43,871 nucleotides of DNA, from contig PAIY01000054.1 of NCBI GenBank assembly GCA_002704825.1, positions 1-43,871 of the forward strand, in the 5' to 3' direction. Positions within the stretch are counted from its first letter, which is position 1, and every line of letters begins with the position of its first letter. This DNA is from Phycisphaeraceae bacterium. Its GTDB lineage: Bacteria > Planctomycetota > Phycisphaerae > Phycisphaerales > Phycisphaeraceae. This document shows, piece after piece, positions 17,288 to 27,200 of the stretch. The translations under genes were made by a program, and so were the position numbers. The notes beneath the pieces were generated by a model. That model did not search any database. It saw nothing but the letters and a program-made list of their open reading frames with translations, and was not told where the DNA came from.

Positions 17288-17890
17288 ATGAGAGTTTCTA
17301 ATACCGGAGATGAATATGTGAGATCACTAAAAGAGATTTACGAATCTTATTTTGAAGATCTGTATTCCTATGCCAAGGCGATTACCAATTCTACTGATCT
17401 TGCAAAGGATGCAGTGTCGGAAGTCTTTTTTGATTTAATTAAAACAAGGAGAGACCTGACCTATATAAGAGATATCAAATCCTATTTATTTAAATCAGTT
17501 AAGAACGGTTGCATAAAATTGGTATCAAGGGACCCAATTCATTTTGAAACTCTTTTCGAAGAAAGTGAATATCAACTCATCGAAGAGATCAATCCTGAAG
17601 AAATAATTATGGGGAAGGAGTTAGAAGACTTTCTGCATAATGCCATTGAAAAGCTACCCCCGCAAAGCCAATTAACTTTCAAATTGGTGAGAATTGAAAA
17701 TCTTAGCTATGAAGAGGCTGCTAAAGAGTTAGGTATATCTACCAATACAATCAGAAATCATCTGGTTGCGGCGACTAAAACACTAAGAGAAAGTTTATAC
17801 AATCAATACTCAAATGAGTCTGTTATGAGGGTGGTAAGCAAGTTGGGTGCAGTGATCCTGGGCTTCTCATCATTTTTGAATTTCATATAA
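17288..17890 (+). CDS. ECF-type RNA polymerase sigma-70 factor
   Basis: This 200-aa protein has sigma region 2 at about residues 12-75 (YESYFEDLYSYAKAI, then the KDAVSEVFFDL block) and sigma region 4 at about 113-165, with the helix-turn-helix LSYEEAAKELGISTNTIRNH. It belongs to the large Bacteroidota ECF expansion that pairs with FecR anti-sigma factors. The C-terminus carries a hydrophobic tail (about 182-200, ending FSSFLNFI), seen in some sigma factors of this phylum and possibly a membrane-contacting segment. Next to FecR and a STN-bearing SusC, it is expected to be released when SusC binds its ligand and then to transcribe the SusC/SusD genes and perhaps neighbouring enzymes. Confidence 0.93.
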   Translation: MRVSNTGDEYVRSLKEIYESYFEDLYSYAKAITNSTDLAKDAVSEVFFDLIKTRRDLTYIRDIKSYLFKSVKNGCIKLVSRDPIHFETLFEESEYQLIEEINPEEIIMGKELEDFLHNAIEKLPPQSQLTFKLVRIENLSYEEAAKELGISTNTIRNHLVAATKTLRESLYNQYSNESVMRVVSKLGAVILGFSSFLNFI

Positions 17891-18031
17891 ATTAATGATT
17901 GTTTTGATGATAAAATCATAATGTATTGGTCTTTATTATGATTCAAATGTATATTTTTCATCTCGACTAGTCCGAATACCTTTTATATCCCTCTTTTCTG
18001 TGATAGGTGTTTAAGCCTGTTCTTTTAAAGG

Positions 18032-19003
18032 ATGGATAAATTAATATTTAAGAAAATCTCAGGTCAGCCTCTATCTAAAGAGGAAAAGCAAATCTTTTTT
18101 GATTGGTTAGAAGCCGATAAGAAGAATAGAAGAGCTTATATGCAATTGAAACTGTCATTTCTTCAGAAGAATAAACAGGAGGTTGCAAATACCAAGGAGG
18201 TTGTTTGGAAAGAAATCGAAAGGTCAGCTAAAAAGAATAATCTACAGGAGAAATGGCCCTATTTAAGGTGGGCAGCATCTATCTTCTTGATATTAACACT
18301 GGGATGGGCCATCTTTTATAATATAGATTATTTGATCCCTGATAAAGAAATAGCAGCAATCAATTTTGTTGAGAAGGTGAGCCCTCAGGGACAAAAACTT
18401 ACGGTGTCATTACCTGACGGATCTAAAGTAAAACTAAATTCAGGTAGTAGGTTGAGAAGTCCTGAGGTATTCCAAAGTGAAAGAAGAGTCTACATTGAAG
18501 GTGAGGCCTTCTTTGAGGTGACAAAGTCTGAAATGCCTTTCATTGTTGAAGCTGGAGATGTTGAGGTCAGTGTTTTGGGTACTTCGTTCAATGTAAACAC
18601 CTCATCAACCAATGAAATCAGTGTTGCTGTTGCTACGGGAAAAGTATTGGTCTCAGCAAAGACAAGTGATTTTCAGATCCATAGAGATCTTGTTCCCGGA
18701 GAGATGGTGCTCTATAAGGAGGGGAAACCACTATTAGAATTATCCAACTATGATTCCGAGGAAATTTTGGGTTGGAAAGATAATCTTCTGGTCTTTAAAG
18801 AAGACACTTTTTCAGATGTTCTTAAAGATCTGAACGATTGGTATGGAGTAACATTCATTGTAGATGAGCAAATCAATTTTGATGAGACTTATAATGGTAC
18901 ATTCATTAATCCTACACTGGAAGTCGTGATGGAAAGTCTTGCACATTTATATTCATTCAAATTTCAAATACATGAAAAACAGGTAAATATTTCAAAAAAG
19001 TAA
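18032..19003 (+). CDS. FecR-family anti-sigma factor
   Basis: This 323-aa inner-membrane protein has a cytoplasmic N-terminal sigma-binding segment (residues 1-75, with FDWLEADKKNRRAY), one transmembrane helix (about 79-98), a periplasmic FecR domain (about 120-215, including VSLPDGSKVKLNSGSRLR and VEGEAFFEV-type strands) and a C-terminal DUF4974-like domain (about 250-320) resembling the STN fold. Family knowledge: the periplasmic part receives the signal from the STN domain of the partner SusC and controls the ECF sigma. The sigma gene lies 141 bases upstream and SusC 74 bases downstream, so the three form one signalling cassette. Confidence 0.93.
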   Translation: MDKLIFKKISGQPLSKEEKQIFFDWLEADKKNRRAYMQLKLSFLQKNKQEVANTKEVVWKEIERSAKKNNLQEKWPYLRWAASIFLILTLGWAIFYNIDYLIPDKEIAAINFVEKVSPQGQKLTVSLPDGSKVKLNSGSRLRSPEVFQSERRVYIEGEAFFEVTKSEMPFIVEAGDVEVSVLGTSFNVNTSSTNEISVAVATGKVLVSAKTSDFQIHRDLVPGEMVLYKEGKPLLELSNYDSEEILGWKDNLLVFKEDTFSDVLKDLNDWYGVTFIVDEQINFDETYNGTFINPTLEVVMESLAHLYSFKFQIHEKQVNISKK

Positions 19004-19007
19004 AAAA

Positions 19008-19045
19008 AAGAGCTGATACGACTTGGGGAAGCACAATCAGCTCTT
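19008..19045. other. Perfect 10-bp inverted repeat between fecR and susC
   Basis: AAGAGCTGAT (19008-19017) is exactly mirrored by ATCAGCTCTT (19036-19045) around an 18-base loop, just after the fecR stop and 32 bases before the susC ATG. An A-run precedes it (19002-19009) but no T run follows, so on the + strand it is not a classic terminator. It may be an mRNA-processing or stability hairpin that sets the high susC level relative to fecR, or a minus-strand terminator. Confidence 0.5.
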
Positions 19046-19077
19046 CATAGTTTCTGAACTAAATCAAAAACAATAAT

Positions 19078-22000
19078 ATGGATACAAATCTACGAAAACT
19101 GTGTACTGTAATGTCTAAAACAGCCATTTATTTTGTTGTCTTTATTTATTCGATGACCATGGTGTTTGGTACTGTTACTGATGCACAACGAAAAAGTTTG
19201 AAGGAGATTACCTTCAAAGTTGACAAGGGTTCTTATTCAATGAAAGAACTTTTTAAGGTCATAGAATCTTCTAGTGAATTCAAAATGGCCTTTCTCACCG
19301 AGGAAAACTGGAAAGAATTAGAGGTTGATATTGAGTCAAATCAATGGATCCTTTATGATTTTCTGGAACATTTATCTTCTAATTCCGGCCTCTATTTCAA
19401 GAGAATAAACGAGACTATTTCAGTTGGAAAGATTGAGGATCCGAAGAAGAGAAAAAGAGCGCAATATGTAATTGACCAGCTAAAGGTAAGTGGAAAAGTT
19501 ACAGATGAGAATGGTGAACCTCTCCCAGGAGCCACTATTCTTGAGGAAGGGACAACCAATGGTACGACGACAGATATTGAGGGGAATTTTCAACTAACCT
19601 GTTCTGAGGAAGGTTCATTGATAGTCTCCTTTGTAGGGTATCAGACCAGCACCATTCCGGTAAACAATCAATCAGTCATAAATATTCAGATGGCGTTGGA
19701 TTTGGAAAGCCTGGAGGAAGTAGTTGTAATAGGTTATGGAACAGCTAAACGAAAAGACCTGACTGGAGCCATAGCTTCTGTCGATATGGATAGGACAAGG
19801 GCTTTACCTAATATCAATGTCGCACAAAGTATGAGAGGGACGATTGCAGGTGTTACAGTGACTGACACTGGTAGACCCGGATCTGATCCGATTATCAGGA
19901 TTAGAGGTATCAACTCAATTACTGCGAGCAATGATCCACTGATTGTTTTGGATGGAGTCATCTATCGTGGTGGTAGCCTTTCTGATATTAACCCCGGAGA
20001 CATTGAATCCATAGATATCCTAAAAGATGCTAGTTCTACAGCTATTTACGGATCGCTGGCGGCCAATGGAGTCATTGAGATTACGACAAAAAAAGGAACT
20101 ACTGAAAAGCCTAATTTTAGCTTCAATTCATATTATGGGTTTGCGGATTATGCGCATATTCCGCAATATTTAGATGCTGAAAAATACCTGGCCAATCGAT
20201 TAGCTGCAGAAGAAGCAGACGGAGGTCCTCTACCTTTTCAACCTATTGAGCAGGAAAATATTGATGCCGGAAGATCAATTGATCCTTTTGAAGCAATTCG
20301 TCAGGATGCACCTATTTATAATGGGGAATTAAGTGTTTCAGGAAGGACCGGAGATATCAATTATTTAATATCTGGCTCGTATTTAAATTCAAAATCACCA
20401 GTAGCAGGCGATGTTTTTAGTCGGATATCAGGTCGACTAAATCTTGATGTACAAGCGACAGACTGGATCAGTATAGGTCTGAATTCTGGCTATTCTGTGA
20501 GGGATGATGGAGGGTTTAGAGCGAACTTGTTGAGTACTTCTTACCTGAGCCCATTTGCAAGTCTTTATTATGATGATGGGGTTCCCAGAGTTCAGCCAGC
20601 TGATCAGAGTTTGGGTGGAAGTCCGATTATAGATACTGAGTTGAATGATATTGACAGGAAAAGGAAAATATTATTTGTTAATACCTATGCAGATGTTCTG
20701 TTACCTCTGAAAGGATTGAGTTACCGGTTGAATGTAGGGTATACACAAAATAATTACCATGATTTTCAATATGACCCATCATATGATAGGGATGGTTTCA
20801 CGAGTCAGGGCAGTGGTCAAAAGAGGTATTCAGAAAGTAGAAATCTGACCCTGGAAAACATTGTCAAATTTTCAAGAGAATTTGGCGTACACAGTTTAAA
20901 TGCCACCTTAATGTATGGGATTTATGAGTCCAAAGATGAATTTTCATTTTTGCGAGCACGTAATATCTTTAATGATGCTTTGGGGTGGAATGCCCTGGAA
21001 TTAGGAGAAAATTACACCATTGATACGGGGGCAGGACAGGATCAACAAATATCATCAATGGGAAGAATTGGCTACATATATGATGGAAAGTACATTTTAG
21101 ATGCCAGTATTCGACGAGATGGTTATTCTGCTTTTGGTGCAGGAAACAAATTTGGAGTTTTCCCAGCGGTGGGTTTGAGCTGGAATATGATTGAGGAAAG
21201 CTTTATCCAGAGTGTTCCCTTTATCAACAACTTAAAAGTCAGGTTATCATGGGGTAAAAATGGAAACAGAGGAATTGGTCGCTATTCATCATTGAGCAAT
21301 ATCGATGATGATCCTACATACTATGTGTTTGGTCCTAATTCTGCAATTGCACAGGTAATCACCTCTATGGCCAACCCTAATCTGGGATGGGAGACAACTG
21401 CCAGTACAAACTTTGCTGTAGACTTTTCTTTGTTATCTCAAAGAATCAACGGATCAGTAGATTTCTATGTGAGTCATACGACAGATTTATTGCTAGAGCA
21501 GTCTATTCCAAATACCAATGGATTTGATGAGTTTCTCAGAAATGTTGGAGAAGTTGAAAACAAAGGAGTAGAATTAAGTTTAAATACGGTTAACCTGATT
21601 CTGGGTGATTTCACCTGGTCAACAGATATCGCATTCACTCATAATAAAAATAAGATTCTTAGGCTTACGGGTGTGGATATAGATGAGGATGGAGTCGAAG
21701 ATGATGATATCGCAAGTGGTTGGTTTATTGGTAAGTCTCTTGGATCAAATTATGACTACGTCTTTGATGGCATCTACCAGGAAGGAGACGATTTCTCAGC
21801 TATTCCGGGAGCGGCAGCCGGTGATATCAGGTTTAAGGACATCAGTGGTCCCGATGGAGTACCTGATGGAGTCATTACACCGGAGGATCGAAGAGTATTA
21901 CATAATAGTCTTCCAAATTTTACCACCGGATTAACCAATACTTTTTCATATAAGGGGTTAAGTCTTATGGTGGTGTTTTCTTATCGTGATGGAGGATACA

Positions 22001-22374
22001 GTAGGAACCTGACAGCAAACCCGGGAACCAATTTCTATGATTTAGCCAACTATCTGGATGTACCATTCTGGACACCAGAGAATCCTATCAATACACACCC
22101 GGCTATTAATTACAGGAACCCACTAGGTTATGGTTTTTATCAGAGTAGAACCTTTGGACGATTGCAGGATGTATCCCTGACCTATACCTTTCCTAAACCC
22201 CTGGCGAATAAAATTGGTGTTCAGGATCTACAGGTGTACGCAAGTGGAAAAAATTTAGCTACATGGACCAAATGGCAAGGCTGGGATCCAGAATACGGTA
22301 GAGGGGCAAGAGACCCAGGTAATTATGGCCCATTAATGAAGATCTATACACTTGGCTTAAAAGTCCAATTCTAA
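19078..22374 (+). CDS. SusC-type TonB-dependent receptor with N-terminal STN signalling domain
   Basis: This 1098-aa outer-membrane transporter starts with a signal segment (residues 1-35). A STN (secretin/TonB N-terminal) domain follows at about 43-117, then a carboxypeptidase-D-regulatory-like beta-domain at about 137-207 (VSGKVTDENGEPLPGATI), a TonB-box region EEVVVIGYG (213-221), a plug domain to about 330 (with RIRGINS and the DILKDASSTAIYG block) and a long beta-barrel ending in the usual aromatic C-terminus (KVQF). Family knowledge: SusC imports oligosaccharides with SusD as lid, powered by TonB. The STN domain links ligand binding to the adjacent FecR/sigma pair. SusD begins 11 bases after its stop. 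It is the signal-sensing transporter of this locus. Confidence 0.97.
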   Translation: MDTNLRKLCTVMSKTAIYFVVFIYSMTMVFGTVTDAQRKSLKEITFKVDKGSYSMKELFKVIESSSEFKMAFLTEENWKELEVDIESNQWILYDFLEHLSSNSGLYFKRINETISVGKIEDPKKRKRAQYVIDQLKVSGKVTDENGEPLPGATILEEGTTNGTTTDIEGNFQLTCSEEGSLIVSFVGYQTSTIPVNNQSVINIQMALDLESLEEVVVIGYGTAKRKDLTGAIASVDMDRTRALPNINVAQSMRGTIAGVTVTDTGRPGSDPIIRIRGINSITASNDPLIVLDGVIYRGGSLSDINPGDIESIDILKDASSTAIYGSLAANGVIEITTKKGTTEKPNFSFNSYYGFADYAHIPQYLDAEKYLANRLAAEEADGGPLPFQPIEQENIDAGRSIDPFEAIRQDAPIYNGELSVSGRTGDINYLISGSYLNSKSPVAGDVFSRISGRLNLDVQATDWISIGLNSGYSVRDDGGFRANLLSTSYLSPFASLYYDDGVPRVQPADQSLGGSPIIDTELNDIDRKRKILFVNTYADVLLPLKGLSYRLNVGYTQNNYHDFQYDPSYDRDGFTSQGSGQKRYSESRNLTLENIVKFSREFGVHSLNATLMYGIYESKDEFSFLRARNIFNDALGWNALELGENYTIDTGAGQDQQISSMGRIGYIYDGKYILDASIRRDGYSAFGAGNKFGVFPAVGLSWNMIEESFIQSVPFINNLKVRLSWGKNGNRGIGRYSSLSNIDDDPTYYVFGPNSAIAQVITSMANPNLGWETTASTNFAVDFSLLSQRINGSVDFYVSHTTDLLLEQSIPNTNGFDEFLRNVGEVENKGVELSLNTVNLILGDFTWSTDIAFTHNKNKILRLTGVDIDEDGVEDDDIASGWFIGKSLGSNYDYVFDGIYQEGDDFSAIPGAAAGDIRFKDISGPDGVPDGVITPEDRRVLHNSLPNFTTGLTNTFSYKGLSLMVVFSYRDGGYSRNLTANPGTNFYDLANYLDVPFWTPENPINTHPAINYRNPLGYGFYQSRTFGRLQDVSLTYTFPKPLANKIGVQDLQVYASGKNLATWTKWQGWDPEYGRGARDPGNYGPLMKIYTLGLKVQF

Positions 22375-22385
22375 AGAAACGAACA

Positions 22386-24086
22386 ATGAAAAATCTAATA
22401 AAATATACGACTATTATTTTAATGGTTACAGGAATTCTTTTTTCCTGTGGAGAAGATTATCTTGAAGAAGTACCTCTGGATCGATTCAGTCCGGAAAATC
22501 TTTTAGTCAATGAGGACGGATACAATGCAGCAGTAACTGCTATTTATGAGGCTGCACGACTTGAGCACAACATTGCCTCCTCCATTTTTGAATACATGAA
22601 CGTCGGAACCGATATCGCACGATGGGGAAGGCCGGACAATCGTGGCTTGGCAGATTATACCTTACTGAATTCTACCTATTCAGCTGCAAGCATCTACTGG
22701 GATTGGGCGTATGAGGATATGCTAGTAAGAATTAATCTTGTATTGGATGGCATCGATGATCCTGAGTTAGATATTTCAGACGAGGCAAGAGCATCTTTCA
22801 AAGGGGAGGCGCTGTTCTTTCGAGCCTATACCTTCAATTTTCTTACAAACATCTATGGAGATGTTCCCATTGTGAGCGAAAGGTTACAAGAGCCAAAGTT
22901 TGATTTCGTCAGATCACCTAGACAGGAAGTATTAGAGTTTGCTGCTGCCGATCTTGAAGCAGCAGTTGGTTTACTTGATTTGGAAGTAGAAGATGGTCGA
23001 ATCCCCAGGGCAGCTGCTTATCATCTATTGAGTGAAGTTTACATTTCATTGGGTATGGAAACTGGTGATGCTTCCTATTATGATCAGTCAATTACTGCTG
23101 CGAGTATGGTCATTGATAAACAAGCAGGAGATTACGAGATCATGACAGAAAGGTTTGGGCCAGCCAGTTCTGAACCTGGCGATGTATTCTCAGATGTTCA
23201 TGCATATGGTCAGATCAACCGATCAGATGGAAATAAAGAGGTGTTGTGGGCTTGGCAATTTGAATTGTATATCCTAGGTGGAAGTGGAAACCAGAGTCCC
23301 AGGTATTGGGCTCCCGAATATGATAAGCTCAAAACTCCAAACAATGTAAGTAACATTGATGACAATGAGCATGTGAGGGGCATTGGTGTAAATTCCCCCA
23401 CAAACTATGTTAAATATGGCATCTGGGCACTTGATCCTAATGATATGAGGAATTCTGAACACAACATCAAGCGAACCTTTTATTACAATAATCCTGCTGA
23501 TCCTGAATACTATGGTAAGGAAATCAAGACAGGATATGGACCAGATGATAATCTTTATATATTAGAGGATGATGGGGTGACACTGACCAACATCAAGTTG
23601 GACACTGTGAGAGGATATTATCCATGGATTGAAAAAATAAGTGGGTATCCGCGTGCTGATAGTCCAAATAGTGGTAGCACAGCCAAAGATTTTAGTAGAA
23701 TGAGAGTAGCTGAAACCTATCTGTTACGGGCAGAAGCTTATTTTAGAAAAGGAGAACTTGACAATGCTGCTGATGATATCAATGTTGTTAGAGCACGAGC
23801 CAATGCTTCACTTATCTCTGGTGCTGATGTCACTGAAGACTTTATTCTAGATGAAAGAGCCCGAGAACTATTGGTTGAAGAGCCACGATTAAGAACGCTA
23901 ATCAGGATGGGAAGGCTCGTAGATAGAGTGAGAACCTATAATTCTGCTCCATATGCGCCTGGAGGACCTTCTGCGGGAACTACCATTGCTGATCACAATG
24001 AGTACTGGCCAATTCCTCAATCTGTTATTGATGCCAATGCGGGAGCGGAAATGACTCAGAATCCAGGGTACCCTGGTTCGGAATAA
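22386..24086 (+). CDS. SusD/RagB-family surface glycan-binding lipoprotein
   Basis: This 566-aa protein starts with a signal ending in the lipobox ILFSC (Cys21), followed by EDYLEEVPLDRFSPENLL, the standard SusD opening. The TPR-like SusD core follows (GEALFFRAYTFNFLTNIYGDVPIV), and the C-terminal RagB region shows RMRVAETYLLRAEAY, DERARELLVEEPRLRTLIRMGR and a final WPIP and NPGYPGSE. It is expected to sit on top of the upstream SusC and capture the glycan. The pair is co-transcribed (11-base gap) and closed by a hairpin terminator at 24096. It is distinct in sequence from the partial SusD at the left edge. Confidence 0.97.
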   Translation: MKNLIKYTTIILMVTGILFSCGEDYLEEVPLDRFSPENLLVNEDGYNAAVTAIYEAARLEHNIASSIFEYMNVGTDIARWGRPDNRGLADYTLLNSTYSAASIYWDWAYEDMLVRINLVLDGIDDPELDISDEARASFKGEALFFRAYTFNFLTNIYGDVPIVSERLQEPKFDFVRSPRQEVLEFAAADLEAAVGLLDLEVEDGRIPRAAAYHLLSEVYISLGMETGDASYYDQSITAASMVIDKQAGDYEIMTERFGPASSEPGDVFSDVHAYGQINRSDGNKEVLWAWQFELYILGGSGNQSPRYWAPEYDKLKTPNNVSNIDDNEHVRGIGVNSPTNYVKYGIWALDPNDMRNSEHNIKRTFYYNNPADPEYYGKEIKTGYGPDDNLYILEDDGVTLTNIKLDTVRGYYPWIEKISGYPRADSPNSGSTAKDFSRMRVAETYLLRAEAYFRKGELDNAADDINVVRARANASLISGADVTEDFILDERARELLVEEPRLRTLIRMGRLVDRVRTYNSAPYAPGGPSAGTTIADHNEYWPIPQSVIDANAGAEMTQNPGYPGSE

Positions 24087-24095
24087 TTTTACCAT

Positions 24096-24128
24096 GATGA
24101 AAGCGGCTAATTTTTAGCCGCTTTCATT
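24096..24128. terminator. Hairpin terminator after susD
   Basis: A 13-base perfect stem (24098-24110 with 24114-24126), extendable by an A-T and a G-T pair to 24096-24128, closes around a 3-base T loop. The inner pairs are TTAGCC/GGCTAA with flanking A and T runs, so it can act in both directions. About 90 bases remain before the next ATG, enough for a new promoter. Confidence 0.8.
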
Positions 24129-24217
24129 GATACTTCAAAATTCCTTTTACTCTTTACTCTTTTGTTGCTTAGGAAGACTCTCTTTTTTGCAATAAAGCGT
24201 TATATAAGAAACTGACC

Positions 24218-27200
24218 ATGAATACTCACTCATTAAGATATTTTCTTTTCAGCATTCTGTGTTTTTTACTTGCACAGAAGTCTGTCTTAGCTCAAGATAT
24301 ATACTATGTTTCCAATACAGGTAGCGATATTAATGATGGATTAAGCCAGGGATCACCATGGCAAACGATCAGTAAAGTCAATTCGGAAATGAATAATTTT
24401 CAGGCTGGTGATCAAATATTATTTCTTCGAGGGAATACTTTTACAGGATCTCTTACAATTTCTACACAGGGGGTCTCTTTTGGTGCATATGGCAATGGAG
24501 ATAAACCGACGCTATCAGGTGGTATTTCACTGAATGGCGGTTGGATCCCTGTTTCCGGGAATATTTGGGAGATAACCTTAACGGATGCACCACCTAAGCT
24601 AAATAATTTACATCGAGATGGTAACAGACTACCATTAGGCCGATACCCTAACCATAATTCTGAAGATGGCGGGTTTTTAAGAATAGAATCCTCCCCTTCA
24701 CTATCTCAGATTATCGATGATGAATTAGATAATTCTGTAGACTGGACGGGTTCAGATGTGGTAATCAAAGTGTTGGAATATCGATTTAATAGGGTGGATG
24801 TGGTTGGACATAGTGGGACAACACTTTCCCTTGGTGATGGATTTGATGTCACGAGGGTGCGGAGTAATTCTGGTTATTATTTTGTCAACCACATTGATGC
24901 ATTAGATCTTGATGGGGAATGGTTTTACGATGAAGGTGATGGCAAAATTTACCTTTATTCAGCTTCAGATCCCAATAATTCAGTATTTACATATCCGTTT
25001 CAAGATATTGTTATTGATGTAGATAATGTCGATGATATCTTTATTTCAGATATCCAGGTTGGGTTTGGAAATGCTATCAATATCATGGTTGATGGAGCAG
25101 ATAATTTGGTGCTGGAAAATATTGATTTGAAAGCAGCAGGAGGGGAAGGTATTCAGGTTGAAGGCAGCGATGGTGTTTCAGTCTCCAACAGTTATTTTGA
25201 AGAGGTAAATATTCGCTCTTTATATGTTATCAATGGGACAACAAATATCACCATTCAAGACAACAATTTTTATAATATTGGAATGGACCCTGCTTATGGA
25301 AAAGAAAAAGGACTATACTGTATATATAATGAATCCGATGGTGCCCAGATACTAAGAAATAATTTTGATCAGATTGGTGGAGGGGCTATAGTTACAGGGG
25401 GTAAGAATCAATTAATCAGAAGAAACTATATCAATAATGCGCTTAAACTCATTGATGATATGGGGGGGATTTATACCAACTTTAATTTAGGAGGATTAAC
25501 TACAGCTGGAACAATCATTGAAGAAAATATTGTCTCCAATTGTCTTGGTAATCATCATGGTAGTTATCAGGACAGAGACTGGGCAATTGGAATTTATTTA
25601 GATAATCATACCAATGATGTGATTGTTAGAAACAACACTGTATTTAATGTTGGAACGATTTGTTACTTTCTACATATAAATACAGGAGAAATCACCTTCT
25701 ATGGGAATACAGCGCTAGGTGGTCCCTATGCAGAAGTTTTTACTTATTTATATGATCAGGCATCCAGTGAGGTACAATATCATTTTTATGACAATATTTT
25801 TGCATCAAAGGACACTGTGGGGGATCATTTGGTTTGGAATTATGAATCGTCTGTACTCGATTTTGACGAATCTGGAAGATACTATGGTAATTATTTTATA
25901 AGTCCATTTGTAGGTGAAAGGATAAGGCTGAGGTATATTGATGGAAGCGCTGGGAATGCAGAAATCTATAATACCTACAACATGGATTTTAATCGTCCTG
26001 CTATTAACAGTTCATCAAATAGTCCGATAAGCTTTTCGCCCGGTTCCGATCAGGATAACCTCCAACTATTTATGAATCCAACGGGCCAGGATTCTACGAT
26101 AACATTACCTGATGGTAAGTACATAGATGTGAAGAATGAAGGTAATTATTGTGGTTCTATTAACTTATCACCATTTACTTCAAAAATACTTGTCAAATAT
26201 TCAGACGCATCGTGTGAGATTCCGGATTCGGAGTTAGGAGAATTGATCGGATTCAAAATTGACGATTTATCTGATGTCTATTGTGAAGTTAGCTGGAGTC
26301 AGACCCCCAATGCAATCAATTATGATTTACGCTATAAGTCTGAACCAGATACTTCATGGCTTTATGTAAATAATCTTACTGATACAGTTTTTACTATTGC
26401 TGGTCTTGAAATACAAGAAGATTATGAATGTCAGGTAAGAGCAAGCGGTGCAGGTGTTGAGACTGCTTGGTCTGACACATTACATTTCACTACCCTGATC
26501 GAAGCGCCGTGTGAAGGTCCGAAAAATGTTTCGGCACACAATATTCTTATGTCAAGTGTGGATATTTCTTGGAATGATTTCCGCGTAGCTCAATTTGTGA
26601 ACATAAGATATAGAGAGAGAGGAACATCAACATGGATTGAATCCGATTCTATTGATGATGAAGAGTATCATCTGTTTGGCCTCCAGTCAAACACTACTTA
26701 TGAGTGGCAGTTGCAAAGCGTTTGTGATTATGGAATCACATCATGGATTCCTCAAGATGATTTCCAAACCCTGGAAGGTGCTTTTTTTGAGGTACTTGAG
26801 AGTAGTACAGATAATCAGTGGGTAGTCAGGGACATTAATACTAATGAGATAAGTTTTGTCCCTCATCAAAGTGTGATGTTGGTGGGAAGACGAAATGATA
26901 CACAATCAGGTATTGCTGTTTATCCATTTCAATTGCCTGAATTCAATATAACTAACCTTCAAGAGGCCAACTTTAAATTGCTTCTAGACAATAATCGTCC
27001 GGTCGGAAATATCGTGGCAGATCTATGGGCATTACCTTTCAGACAAACAAGTACTGTAACTCCGGATGATTATTTTGATGGAGCGTTTTCAGGCGCAAAC
27101 CAGTCTGATGCAGCACTACTTCAGGAAGGGTTTATTGATCCGGAGAGGAATGAAAATGTAAGACAGGTGGTGTTTACCAATACCAATTCATCTGGGTTTT

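Noticed and set aside
24127..24217. Promoter for the giant protein gene (TTTG at 24161 and a T-rich element at 24182-24189)
   Set aside because: The spacing and the second element deviate from the phylum's TTTG / TAnnTTTG pattern, so I could not support it as a feature.
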